From Microvelia longipes (lineage: Eukaryota; Arthropoda; Insecta; Hemiptera; Veliidae): a stretch of DNA of 64,000 nt. Positions 1 to 11,875 of this stretch are shown here, piece after piece. The notes under the pieces were generated by a model. It saw only the letters and a list, made by a program, of their open reading frames with translations. It did no database searches and was not told where the DNA came from. The stretch's first letter is position 1, and each line of letters starts with the position of its first letter. The translations under genes were made by a program, and so were the position numbers. Where the stretch lies: NCBI GenBank assembly GCA_018340805.1, contig JACMZG010001863.1:26092896-26156895 (forward strand), given 5' to 3'.

Positions 1-183
1 ATAGGTGAGGATAAAGGTAAAATAAAAAAAAGTTAATTTTTTAAAGCTATATCTTAACCTTCATCCCAGGTGTTTTCCAGTATCACCACTTGTCTATAGG
101 TTAGTTTCATTATCGAATTATGACCTAAAAAAGAAATATCACAAAAAAGTATAAATGTATAGAAATTTTGTTTCCTGTTTTTT

Positions 184-297
184 TCTATTACTGTTTTACT
201 ATTACTGTTGTTACTATTACTGTTTATGCTATTAATGTTTTTACTATTACTGTTTTTACTATTAATGTTTATGCTATTAATGTTTTTACAATTACCA
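184..297. repeat. Short-period minisatellite, CTATTACTGTTTTTA-like
   Basis: Irregular repetition of 12- to 18-base variants built from TACTATTACTGTT and TGCTATTAATGTT. In one frame it reads as an Asn/Ser/Ile/Lys-rich peptide, but this is only the translation of the repeat, so no gene is called. Confidence 0.75.
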
Positions 298-305
298 ATG
301 AATAT

Positions 306-940
306 ATTTTTACTTTTCCTCACTTATACCGCTGGTAAATAGGAAAATTATCGTGTTCAGCTGAAAATCCGAAACCAATGTTTCCTCATAATTATCCGTT
401 TCAGACGTTTTCATGACGTTCTGAGTGGTTTTCTTAATGCTATCTATCTGTCTGTCTGTCTGTGCGTGTCTGTTTCACGCATAACTTGTCCTGTATACTA
501 GAAAGTTGATATTCGGCAAACAAAATCAGACATATGGTGGGAAGTGATTTTTTCTGACTACAATAAGCTAGTTTGCTAAGTTATCAAAATTAAAAAAAAA
601 CGTTAAAAATCGATAATTTGACCAATCGAGTTGACATCTGATTCAAATGTACATCGATAGGTGGTCAATGGTGGACAAAATTTTATTATAATATTGGTCG
701 CTATTTTGAAAATATTGATTTTTTAAATTCTTAAACTTTGACGGCCTATAACTTTTAATTTTCTTACCGCATTTCAACGATCGAAATATCTTCAAATAAT
801 AAAACTTATATTTACTAGTAGTGAAAATTCCATAGCTAAACGATTAGTATGTAAGTTATTGAAGAACGTACATATTTATTGGCGTGACACTTATAATAAT
901 ATAAAAAGTTTGTTTACATCGGCCAACATTGACATGTTAC
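306..940 (+). repeat. Dispersed repeat, ACTTTTCCTCA-headed family, copy 1
   Basis: It starts with ACTTTTCCTCACTTATACCG and then has a TCTG/CTGT microsatellite (about 448-470), CACGCATAACTT and a long AT-rich body. The head matches copies near 28556, 35765 (minus), 20010 (minus) and 48533. The body from about 600 onward aligns with 32230-32560 (shared phrases include GGTCGCTATTTTGAAA-like and GCGTGACACTT-like stretches). No coding frame is present. The right boundary is uncertain and is placed where similarity to the other copies fades. Confidence 0.7.
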
Positions 941-1124
941 CTCATTAAATTTAAATTAACGAATTAATAATAAAAATAACAAGGCTGCCATATATAATCA
1001 CAGGCCTTTAATGAATTTGTTAATGCAATTTTACCCGGTTATTATTTGATGGAATTATGGAATCCACCGTATTATTTCTCTAATCTTTAATTACGCTAAC
1101 GCTTTAACTCCCTAGATACTTGGA

Positions 1125-1836
1125 TACCTAATAATTATTAATGCAACGTAGCGAGACCGATGTAATACTACCTTAAGCTTCGGGTAATCGTGATCTTCTG
1201 ACGACAAGCGAAGCGAGTATGATGTTATTACACCCTAGACTTTATATCATAGAGATATTTTACAAGAGGGGGCATAGCCTATCTCATTTGAGAGGCCTGA
1301 AACATATTTTTGGGGCACTCAGTGGCTCTGTGTAACCTCACTGAAACTTTCTTTAAGAGAGAAATATGAACTATAAATCAACTGTTTTCGACTTCCATCA
1401 CATTGTTTGTGTTTTGATTTGTATTTCTAACGCTCTACTATATAAGTTACTGTTTTTTTTTGTACTGATTATTTTATTGTATTTATAAGCGAAGGTGGTC
1501 AGATTACTTTTTTAATGTTTCAAAAATGAACCTACAGGGTCCCTCTACTAAATATCTATGCTTTATATAACCACTTTATTCTGAGGTTGAGCACAGTGAC
1601 ACCGTAGTAATACCTTCTTGGCTCTGGATAACCATTACATTCTCAGGACGGTAAAGCGAGTCCAAAGCCATAACACACTAGACTTAGGATAACCATTCCA
1701 TTCTGAGGTTAAGCTTAGCTAGACCAAAGTAATACTACCTTATGCTTTGGTTATCATGACAATCTCAGGACGAATGAAGCGGATCCGAACTTGCAAGGAA
1801 AAGTACCGAGGTACCCTATACCTGATTTTTTTTAAA
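1125..1836 (+). repeat. GTACC-ended dispersed repeat, interrupted by a MITE
   Basis: Contains several degenerate copies of a module like CATTCTGAGGACGAGCGAAG followed by CGAGTCC, alternating with phrases such as TAATACTACCTTA and CACCCTAGACTTT. It ends with ACCGAGGTACCCTATACC and a T tract. A 313-bp hAT-like MITE (1248-1560) splits it. Joining the two sides gives CCCTAGACTTTATATAACCA, which parallels the uninterrupted copy near 55885 (CCCTAGACTTTGAATAATCA). It has no coding potential. Confidence 0.75.
1240..1568 (+). mobile_element. hAT-like MITE copy 1 with 8-bp TSD
   Basis: A 313-bp element (1248-1560) flanked by perfect 8-bp duplications CTTTATAT (1240-1247 and 1561-1568). It begins CATAGAGATATTTTACAAGA and ends AATATCTATG, so the ends are imperfect inverted repeats. 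It aligns over its whole length with copies at 30134 (minus), 43072 (minus), 54549 (plus) and, in part, 4605. It encodes no protein, so it must have moved using a transposase supplied in trans. Assignment to hAT is inferred from the 8-bp duplications and CA...TG ends. Confidence 0.9.
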
Positions 1837-2944
1837 TTGTTCGATTTTTATTAACCGAACTTATGATTATTTCTGGAGTTGTGTTAACGTACAGTTTTGA
1901 CGTAAAATTTTAAAAACTCTTTTATAGAAAGGAACAAATATTTACTTCTATCTGATATTTGCAGTGAATCACTTATTTACTACCTGAAAACAAAACAAAA
2001 TATTATAAACTGTTTGCTCTGAAGTTTTCAACACAACAACTTAATAAAGTTTGTAAAATTGCTTGATTTATTATACCAATCTTTGATTTATTTTTTATCT
2101 TACTGACAACTTTATGAGAGTTTAACAATATAAGAAATAGTTTTTGTTTTATAATTTACTATTTATTTAATGCTTTAAATTTTATTTTCTGAATGGTTTT
2201 ATTTATTTATTTTTGTCTTATTTTGTTTTAATGATTGTATTTATGACATTTGTTGTTGGTCATGTTTTTCTGTTCTTTGATTTTAGTGTTCTTTATTACA
2301 TTTACATTTGTAACCTTCTAGCAGGGGAGTGATGTAAGTTCTATACTGTAGTACCTATTTTATGTTCCAAGCCTTAATTTTGTTATCCTATTTTGCTAGT
2401 TTCCTTACATGAACTACAGTCTATCGTTTAGTTTAAAAATCCCCAAGGTCATAAGTATTTTGGAGATTGACCAATCAGAGAAGCCGCTGCCAACCTCTCA
2501 CAGAGAAAAAAACCCCTACCACAATAACCGCTGTAGGGAAAAAACCTTCTTCCCGGCAATCGTTCAATTTGTTTGTGGTTCTTCTTTTGATTACATCTTT
2601 TTGAAAACTACTTTCAAATTAATCTTAAAAATGATATTTTAAAATAAAACTACATAAAAGAAATGTAAAAAAAACGCCAAGAAAATACGGGTAAAATAAC
2701 CTGATTTGTTTACACAGTTTTTTCTCGCTCCTTTCTTGCAGGGATTTTTTTCTTAAGAATCAGTGGTGTCTAAACTGATCTGTCAAGATTTTTAAACTAA
2801 AAGATAGACTGTAAGGAGAAATATGATAATATATTAAGACTTGATACTACTCATTCCTTTGTTATTGACAGGAATTTCTGTGTTATATTTTATAGGATAA
2901 CGTAGTATTTTTATGTCATATGTTTTCGTTGGATTTAGTTCTAA
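1837..2944. other. AT-rich DNA without a recognised feature
   Basis: No supported gene or repeat boundary. A 77-codon frame at 2409-2642 has no recognisable domain, and its composition is that of the surrounding DNA. Confidence 0.5.
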
Positions 2945-3605
2945 GTATTCCAGTAAACGCCGCGCTGATAAGGACGTTCAAATTCTAAATCTTCCAGCAT
3001 GACCCGTGTCGATAAGGATGTTGCTGTCTTTTGTAAGTCTTTTGGTAAAGGCCACGTGAATAAAGAAGTTTCAGTCTTGTCTTCCGGTAGAAACCGCTTT
3101 GATACGAAATTTGATGTTTTACGTCTTACAGAAGAGACTGCGTTGATGAAAAATTTAAGTTTTATGTTTTTCAGTAAATCAGAGTTGATGAGGCATTTAA
3201 GTTTTACGTCTTCCAGCAGAGTCAGCATTGATTAGGAAGTTACATTTTCTCGTCTTCCGGTAGAGATCGTTAGAGATGTAGATGAAAATTAAAGTTTTAT
3301 GTCTTTCATTAGAGACCGCTTGTATGAGGAAGTTGGTGTTTTACGTCACCTCGTAGAAACCGCGTTGATTAAAGCTTTAAACCTTCCGGTAGAGATAGCT
3401 TTGATAAAGAATTTGACGATTTCTGTCTTACGGTAGAGACAGTGTGGATAAAAAATTAAAGTTTTAAGTTTTCCTGTAGAGACAGCTTTGGTAAGGAAGT
3501 TTCAGTTTTAAATCTTTAGGTAAGGACCGCTTTTATGAGGAAGTTGGTGTTATACGTCTTCCGGTAGAAACCGCTTTGATGAGGAATTGATACTTCTTCC
3601 GATAG
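2945..3605. repeat. 44-bp diverged satellite, about 15 units
   Basis: The phrase CTTCCGGTAGAGACCGC recurs with spacings of about 34-49 bases, most of them 43-46, and each unit continues TTTGATGAGGAAGTTGGTG and TTTTACGT. Units near 3081, 3254, 3383 and 3558 keep the core best. Others carry small indels, so reading frame is not conserved. Open frames on both strands here (2941-3228 minus, 2999-3235 plus) are by-products of the array. The unit is noticeably richer in G+C than its flanks. Confidence 0.85.
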
Positions 3606-4300
3606 TTCCAAATCTTCTGATTCGTTTTTAACAGTATGACTCAACCGCAGACTGGTTGGTTACTTATAAAATATTTATCCTACATTTAGCGATAGATGTG
3701 TTATACCTCCTGCATTAAACTAACTATTGAAAAGGTAAATAAAAAATTAAGTATAATCGACTAGATCAAATCAAAATATTGAATAAAAAAATAATTCTCT
3801 CACGGTTTATGATTACTAAGTGTTTAACTTCTAAAACAATTATGAAAACCGTATGCACTTTATAAGTACTTAACATTTCAAGTATCAAGATTAAGCATAT
3901 TGCACTCTGTGTAAATGTCCATTACAACGCCTTTACCACGGAATCAGGTGTGTTTAACATTTTATTCCATATAATAGCGTAATTTTGATTTTCCTATTTA
4001 AACTTAATAGGTTAAACTTTAAATAAATGTATAATTATTTATATATTGACTCTTAATTGAAAAAAAATTAAAATGTATGAATAGAGTCCTGGGAAAAAGA
4101 CAAAAATGGACTTTTGTTTTAAATATAATTGTAAGTAACAAACTCTTAAGTGAATACATGATGGTTATTTAAATGTATTAGAAATATTTCTATAATACTT
4201 TATGCTCGTTTAATTATACGTAACGCTTTCACTAATCATCTGTTTTGCTATATTTGGATACCTACAGGCTGGCATAACATCAATAAAAATAAAATATATC
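3606..4300. other. AT-rich DNA without a recognised feature
   Basis: Nothing beyond short A/T runs is seen between the 44-bp array and the hAT-type terminus at 4311. Confidence 0.5.
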
Positions 4301-4309
4301 TCACATAAG

Positions 4310-4375
4310 ACCAGGGGCGGACTGGCCAGTAAGGGTGAGGGCGACAACCCTCCTCGAGTCCCTCTGGCAAAAATA
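4310..4375. mobile_element. hAT-type transposon terminus (one end only)
   Basis: The sequence CCAGGGGCGGACTGGCCAGT at 4311 resembles the widespread CAGGGGCGGA terminal repeat of hAT elements and is followed by a locally G-rich stretch (GGGTGAGGGCGACAACCC). No matching inverted end is seen nearby, so this is a fragment or solo end. A minus-strand frame across it has no transposase motif. Confidence 0.45.
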
Positions 4376-4604
4376 AGCTTAAAGAAAAACAACGAAAATT
4401 GTAGATAAATATATGTACATAAAATTATTTATTTATTGTAATTATGTAATATATTCATAACACTTAAGTTAATAAGGCCTGACACAATGAGGTAGGGCAA
4501 AAAAGGTCCAAGAGACAAATGATTTTAAAGTTAAAAATATGATTTTTAGTTAAAAATAATCTTAAGTTGCTATTGTTACTTATCTAAGGTCTCTAAGGTC
4601 CATA

Positions 4605-4873
4605 TTTATTTTACTTGGACTCTTAAGGCCCTATACAAAAGTCTAACCTCAATGAAACCTCTTCTAAGAGTAAGTAAAGGTTATAAGAAATCATTTTTTT
4701 CGGCTTCCTGCTCATTTTTTGTGTTTTTTTATTTATATTTTTAGCGTTCGGCTATATAATTCACTGTAATTTTGTTCAGATCATTTGATAATTGATAGTC
4801 GAAGGTGGTCAGGTTATTTTTTCGATGTATCAAAATTCAACCAATGGGCTCCCTCTAGTAATATATCTCTATG
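4605..4873 (+). mobile_element. hAT-like MITE copy 2, left end lost
   Basis: From GGACTCTTAAGGCCC to ATATATCTCTATG it follows the other MITE copies (GAAGGTGGTCAGGTTA, CTCCCTCTAGTAATATAT near the right end). The first about 60 bases, with the CATAGAG end and GGGGGCATAGCC, are missing or replaced, and no clean target duplication is visible. Confidence 0.7.
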
Positions 4874-6652
4874 TTTTTTACAATAATTTCCAATAATGAA
4901 ATGGAATATATTATACAGACGTATATTATTCAAGGCGTATAGACTAGGGATTTACGATTCATGGGTATACAGAATGAATCGTTTCAGATGCACCAAAATT
5001 AAATCTTTAGAAATAAGGGTGGTCCTTATCCTTAATAATCGTGGTCCTAAATTTTTCAAAAATGGTCTCTACCAGCAACTAACTAACTGGTAACTATTGC
5101 CCAAATATCGTAAGTTTGTTACTACTTTTGGTAACTTTAAAAAGTTAAGTGTAGGATATTGTAATATGACCCAATTTTAGGAACCTCATCAAATCTTTAT
5201 TTATATTATTTATTTTCTTAATACATTTTATGTCACATTTAATTTTAGTTTTAGTAGCTAAAAACCATACGTTTTTTTGAAAGGTTAATTTTAAACCAAA
5301 GGGGGCTCCAGCTCCCCCCCCCCCTCACCCCTTAGAATTGCTTATTATTTTGGACCTATTCTTCCTCAAAACCATTAATAATATATTAATTACATAAGAC
5401 TTCTCTACAAAAAAAGTAACGTTATCACTACCGTTAATATTAAGGAAAATATAACTTTTAACTAATAAAAAAAAAACAACCTCGTGACAAAACTTTAAAA
5501 TTCCATCAATATCACAGGTTCCATAAAAACATATTAAAAACCCACTACACTTGTTACCTAGGATATATTATCAAAAAGTCGTGATTCCAAATATCTTTAA
5601 AAAAATCCTTTTAAAAATATTTCGGACTTTTTTTTGTGAGTAGGAGGAGTTACATTATATGTTACATTAAAATGAACATGATTCTGTATTAGTGTTTTTG
5701 ACACAACACCTTTCCGTGAAAATCATAGGCTATTATTTTCACGTTAATACGAAAAAGAATTGCTGAAAAAAGTAAGTATATTGTAGAGGAAATAAAATTA
5801 AGTACTAACACGATTTTTTCTGAAAAATATATAAAATAGGCAAGAAACTAATGCACAGGTTCGAAAAATATAACGGTACAATATTTGGATGCTCTTAAGT
5901 GATAATTTTATTTAAGTATTTTATATTATAACACTTTTTGTATCAGATAAGAGTCGGAAGTGTCAAAATTGGTAGGAGTTGTATCTCTTGTAATGTTATT
6001 ATAGTACCGAAATTTGATATTTTCTTGAGAGAATATTGATTTGGTTTGGTTTCCATATTTTTTGGATATAACGCAGTGATATCAGATAAACTGATGATAT
6101 AAATTATGGAGTAATAAAATTGGTTCCGATCTCATTGGTAGAAATGAATTTTAGAAAATAGAAATTTAGATGAGAGGTGAATGGTAAAATTTAATGTAAC
6201 TTAGCTTTACGACTTAAAACTTCAACGTGATTTTAAACAAAGTAGTAATAGAATAGTTGAATTGATTCCATGAGGCTACCCTAAATGGAACTTCATTCTT
6301 ATGTTTATCCTGTATTAACCAACGTGATACGTGAAACAGAATTTTATCATACATTGTATAAATGGGGAACTTTACAATTTTTTCTGTTTTTCTTCTATGG
6401 TTAGCGAACAAATCGTTTTTAATTTTCATGTATGTGACTCAAAAAGAAATATACAATGCAGTATTTTTTATATAATCCTGAGGTTTTCAAAACATGAATA
6501 CTGCCTATAAATAGTTATTTTATTATTATAATTTGTTTGCTACCTTTAGATTTGACTGAAAAAATATTCGAAAATTAAATCATGTCGAACAATCGATACT
6601 GACAAATGTAGACCGATGGAAATGTTTACAGAGGAAATATTAAGCATGTCAC
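4874..6652. other. AT-rich DNA without a recognised feature
   Basis: Contains a C homopolymer tract at about 5317-5328 and short A/T runs. The frames at 4896-5093 and 6214-6429 have no recognisable domain. No repeat family member was identified. Confidence 0.5.
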
Positions 6653-6727
6653 CAAAGATTATTAAGTATACCCTATTAAGTATACTATTTGTTAAGTATA
6701 TTATTAAGGTATACTACATAATCTTTG
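6653..6727. repeat. Inverted repeat enclosing TAAGTATA repeats
   Basis: Perfect 10-bp arms CAAAGATTAT (6653-6662) and ATAATCTTTG (6718-6727) enclose four TTAAGTATA/AAGGTATAC-type repeats, so the whole 75 bp can fold into a hairpin. Confidence 0.7.
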
Positions 6728-7129
6728 CATATCACGTTGCCACAGGTGCTTTAGCCCAGTTTTATTCAGAGTAGCATTAGACCTTTTCCTGTCGTCACTA
6801 TTTTTCAGAAAAAATGAAGGACTCGGATGGCAATTAGTTAAAACTTTATGGAGAACTTTATAAAATTTGTCGTTTAAACTCTTTCTCTCCTAAAATGCTT
6901 AATGGCAACCTACTTATATCTCTAAATTTCTTTTTCGGGTTTATAACTCAAAACTTCCAAACGAGATAAAAATAACATTAATCACGTAAAAATGACCCCT
7001 TAAAAATATTAAAGAACTACAATTTGGCACGATTCGTTTATTACCTGACAATTAGAACTGTACAATTTTGTGTACAGTGTCACCGAATAAATAGGGTAAG
7101 GGCTGACAACAGTATTTTACTTGGTCAAG

Positions 7130-7276
7130 ATATACGATGGAGTATATATACTCCTTATAGTATACATACTCAGTATAGTATATGGAGTATAGTATAGTAT
7201 ATAGAGTATAGTATACTTACTCAGTATAGTATATGGAGTATAGAATAGTATATAGAGTATAGTATACATACTCCTT
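7130..7276. repeat. AGTATA minisatellite, about 51-bp higher-order unit
   Basis: The phrase ACTCAGTATAGTATATGGAG recurs at 7168 and 7219. The rest is built from GAGTATAGTATA and its complement TATACATACTCC, so the tract is also internally palindromic. Confidence 0.8.
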
Positions 7277-9239
7277 GGTAATACTTTTAAATTTGGTTAG
7301 CTTGCTATTACTTTAACCATACTGTTCCCGATTCAAATAAAGAGTGTTAAAAAAATAAAACTACAAAGTCAATTCAATAACACTACATCAGATCATTCAA
7401 TACAATTAATCCTTGTTTTAAGTTTTAAACAAGGAATTGCAATGGATTTGTTAAATTAAATGCCAGCACACCCTCTCTTACTACATCGATTGACAAAACA
7501 TGAAATTAATAATCTCATAATGTTCTAGACTATTAATCCATAATTAATCAACCATTCCTATTACCGAATATTATAAAATGTTACGTTATATAATTAAGTT
7601 TTGATATTTTACTGTCCCGAAGAAAAAAATTAAAAGAAGTCGTGTCAAAAATAAACCAATTAGCTTTATGCCATTATAGAAAGGATGTTTTTTTAGATCT
7701 AATAAAAGAACTTCTTGTATTTAATATCAAGGATCTAAGGAGTATCCTTAGTTTTTTAGGATTAGTGATATAACCTGCATCAAGTATTATATCTGTTGTT
7801 TAGAAAACCTATCACGAACCTGTTCGGCATTTCATATATTTTATAAGTTCTTTTTTATTATTAATCCAAAAGGCACGAGTCTCAAAAACATGTTAAGGGT
7901 TTCGAATCCTTTGCGTAGCGATCTTTTGCGACGCCCCGTTATATCAAAGTTTTAATTTTAGAACCCCTCTCTGGATGCTGCAATCCGGATTTATGATCAG
8001 GTTTTCAATTAGGTTTATTTTTTTTATTAAAATATTCGTCACCTAATTTCAATCATTAGACTTTATTAAAATCTTCCTTTTTATTTAAATATCAAAAGTT
8101 CAAATCTTCAATTTAGCTCTCTCAATAAATTTACTAAAATCTATTCTTAACACAAAGGTCCTTTTAACTTAATATTAAGAATTAGTTTTATAAACATTTT
8201 GATAAAATATATTTTATGCGTGCCACTCTTTTAGTTTGTTGACATTCTAGTTTAAGTAACTTGTCACCTTTAATATTTTATTCCTTGCTTTTATGACAAA
8301 CTTGTAAAGTAGCCCTTATTATTAAGTTGTTTACTTCATTTTAAATCAGATTTGCTAATTGATTCCATCTCATCTGGTTTTGTTGGTAATAACAAACTTT
8401 TTCAAATCAACAATCAGCTAAAAATAATAACACTACTAACTGGGTAGAGACACATTAAAATTTAAAACCAAGCGCTCTAGATTACTTCAATAGTCAACTT
8501 GTTTATTCGCTACTTTTTTAGGTAGAACATCATAGCATCTGAACAAAATGGCTCGATTTAGTTTAAATTGTTCTTCCATGTTTCATACTCGCGTCGGATA
8601 TAATTTAAGTTTAGGAACAAGAACGCTGAAGATGACGACAATACAATATGCATCATTTGCCAATTGCCAAAAACTATGTTGTATATCATCACATACTTTA
8701 TAGTTTCCATGAATGTTTATACATACATCGGTGAGGGAAATTTCAGATTCGCCTACATGGTCCTAGACTTTTGAAAATTGTTTTTTCTCCAGTGAGTCGA
8801 ATAGTCGACCCACACGATTCAAATTTATAATTTAAATAATTTCCAGATAACTCATAAAATACATATTTATGTTGGTAACTTGTAAAAGTAGATTTGGAAC
8901 ACATCAAAGAGCTGACTGATTTCAAGACTGATTAAACCTAAGAAAATTGATACTAATATTACTAATTTCAGGTAATTTTCTCCCAAGCGCAATGACTTAT
9001 TAAATGCAATTTTTAAGAATGTCTAGATTACGGTTTGCTCCACTTACACTTATTAAAAGTGGTAACAAAATAACTAAATTCAAATAATAATTACCAGAGA
9101 CTTCTTCGTGAATGTTTGCTATGAGCAGGTTTACAGAAGAGTAATGTCTACACGACACGTCTAGGACCATGTCTAACCTATAATTCTTTTAAGATCTGAA
9201 ATGATTCCACTTAATATTGCTAGGTGTTTATGTACTAGA
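7277..9239. other. AT-rich DNA without a recognised feature
   Basis: No gene or repeat family recognised. The 60-codon minus frame at 8743-8925 resembles nothing I know. Confidence 0.5.
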
Positions 9240-9372
9240 ATAATAATATAATAATAATAATGCCCGTTTAGAGCCTTGGGGCACTATACAATTCTTAAGT
9301 GAAACAGTGTTTAATTTAAGAGTAGCACTGTACAATTCTTAAGTGTTGCAGGTTTTAGTTCTTAAGGGTAGG
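9240..9372 (+). repeat. TAA-tract plus GCCCGTTTAGAGCC repeat, copy 1
   Basis: A TAA microsatellite runs into AATGCCCGTTTAGAGCCTTG. The same junction occurs at about 61151-61178, so this is a dispersed family. Inside, GCACTATACAATTCTTAAGTG is repeated once with one change about 50 bases later. Confidence 0.55.
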
Positions 9373-11860
9373 GTTCTTAGGGTAGATCAATACACTAAAG
9401 AAATAACTTCTATTAAATAAAATAAATAAATAAATAATCTTTATTAAAATAATCTATTTAGATTTATTTTTAGAACATTTTGATGAGAATTAATTTAATG
9501 TAAAATTGAGTTTTTAACACCGAGAGACGTCATTTAAAGAGAATACTGGATCAAGTGCCTTTCAAAAATTACTTCTAGACATAGAAACCCAAAAAAAGTT
9601 AAACTACGTTAATAAATTATTTTACAGATTTTGTTTGCTCTACTATTCACAGAGCAGGCTTAAACATCATCCGGTCGTGATGGTATTTCATCCAATCGAT
9701 TCTTATTTATAATTTCATCCCAATTTTTTAACAACTTTGAATCCGAAACAAGAAAAAAAATAAACATTTATTATTAAGATTTAAAAAAACAGGTGCACCT
9801 TAAAAATGTCTGAATTTAAGGGGCGCCTCGGAGGCGTCTTTAGCTGAAGTTTTTATTTTATAAAATTCATAACTATAGTCGAAGTCCCTGTTATTAAAAA
9901 CTTGAAAATAATCCTGACTAAACTTAAATACATTTTGAGTGATGAAGCTAATATCATAACTAATCCAGTGTTGCCATAAAACACACTCTTTTTAGTTGAA
10001 AAATTTAAACTAAGGTATGTTTATTTTTATTTTTTTTAGTAGATCAAACACCAAACCTGCTATTATAACCATTATAACATCCTATAAGATTTGTGTGTCT
10101 ATCGCGTTTTTTTATACTCTGACGTTTGTTTGTTATTCTAGTTGAGTTAAAGGAGAAATTTTTAAGGTGTATTCCGTGACCATGTAAATTATATGATTTT
10201 TTCGCATTTTTTTTTAAATTTATTAAAATGAAATTATATGAGCAAGTGTCAAGTTTACTCATTGCAGAATTTTATGCGTGCTTATTAATTTTAATTATCT
10301 TTGGTACTGCTTATCTTTTTAGCAGTCAAGGTGAGACATTTTTCATTTTGGCTGATTGCTCCTTTAAATTTTTTAACACTTTTTGTCTTCTTATGATACT
10401 TGCCATTCGATAAAAATAGTACTAATGCTTGTAACGCAATAAAACTTGAAACATTTGTTTGTCTGATAAAGGACAAAATACCTACCGCATTACAAGTGAT
10501 CTAAATGTTTTTAGAGATTTTGATGTCATGAATTTTGATTTTTTTGAGTCATTACTGATGGTTTATGGCGTTATCAGAAATATTTTCCGGTTTACACAAC
10601 TAGGCCTAAAATTGATTTTATATTACTTAGTAAAAACCACTCAATAGATCTTAAAAATGCCTGTTATGGATGATAAGGTAACTACTGTTATTTTATTTAG
10701 TAGATATAAGGAGACACTGTTATATTAAAGCATTAACAAATTTTGTCTATTCTTTATAAAAAAAAGCTATTGGTATTGACTATTAATTATTTAAAATTGA
10801 TGCTCCCAAAGTTAAGGCGGGAAAAGCAATCCTTTAAATAATGATTCCAACCCTCACCCTGTTGAAGAGGTTCGAGGCCGTTAAAATCACTCCATATTGT
10901 TTAACAATTCGTACAGTAGTTTGTAACTGATAAAAATAGTAACAGTTTTAGGGTGTCTATTAGAACCCTAAAGTATTTTAATGTCAAGTTTAAATATGAG
11001 AGGGATTCACTTAATAGAAAGGGTAGGAGGGATACGTACTAATTTAGTCCAAATCATTGGTTTGGAAATCAAATGTTCTGAATTTTGACTGGCTTCGCGT
11101 AAAACTTCCTCTTTCACCCCACGTATAAGATTTTATATAAATAACAATTACAGACTGAATGGTTCGACCGTTACAAGCATGTGCTTAGCACAAAAGCAGC
11201 ACTGCTCAAGTAAACCCTCTCATAACAATGGGGCACGAGCCCAGGGTTAGCAGATGGCAATGGCTAACCTTTGCCTTTAGCAGCCTGTTCATAGCCACCT
11301 TGCTTCATAATACAAATGACACCACTAACAAAATAATCTCTAAAGCTTATACTTTCGTCTTTTTTATAAACAACGGTCAACATCTAATTTGAAATACTAT
11401 TTATAACCGTTTTATGGTCAGTTTTAAGCTATTATAAACTTATAATTTTTTTGATCAAATTAGTAGTGAATAGATAATGTAGTTACTCAATGAATATAAG
11501 GTCATGTTTTTCACAGTTTACTTATTTATATCTTTATTTTCATTTTAGCTAGAGTTTGAAATGAAAGAGGCTGCAGTAGGTGATTAAAAATTTGACACCT
11601 AGGATGATCAGCGATATATTGTCAACCTAGCTATCTACTGTTTTCCTGCAATATAATTTACTTTTATTTGTAGCGATAAATATGAAATATTTTTTTTTCC
11701 AAGGCACTTATAAACTTCTTATGCGGGTCCATTGTGCCCTTTCCGGAGAGGTAATTATACAGGATAACATATTCTAATAAATACATAAATATATTAAGTA
11801 AATACAGAAAGATAGATTATTATAAATAATAATAAATGTATATGAATTAAAACCATACAA
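9373..11860. other. AT-rich DNA, small palindromes only
   Basis: Holds a compact hairpin around 9822-9836 (CGCCTCGGAGGCG) and a G+C-richer patch at 11210-11300. Overlapping frames on both strands at 10044-10647 are low complexity. No gene or repeat family can be supported. Confidence 0.45.
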
Positions 11861-11875
11861 AATAATTATGAAACA

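Noticed and set aside
2941..3235. Overlapping frames of 95 (minus) and 78 (plus) codons
   Set aside because: Both arise from the 44-bp satellite, whose units have indels that destroy phase.
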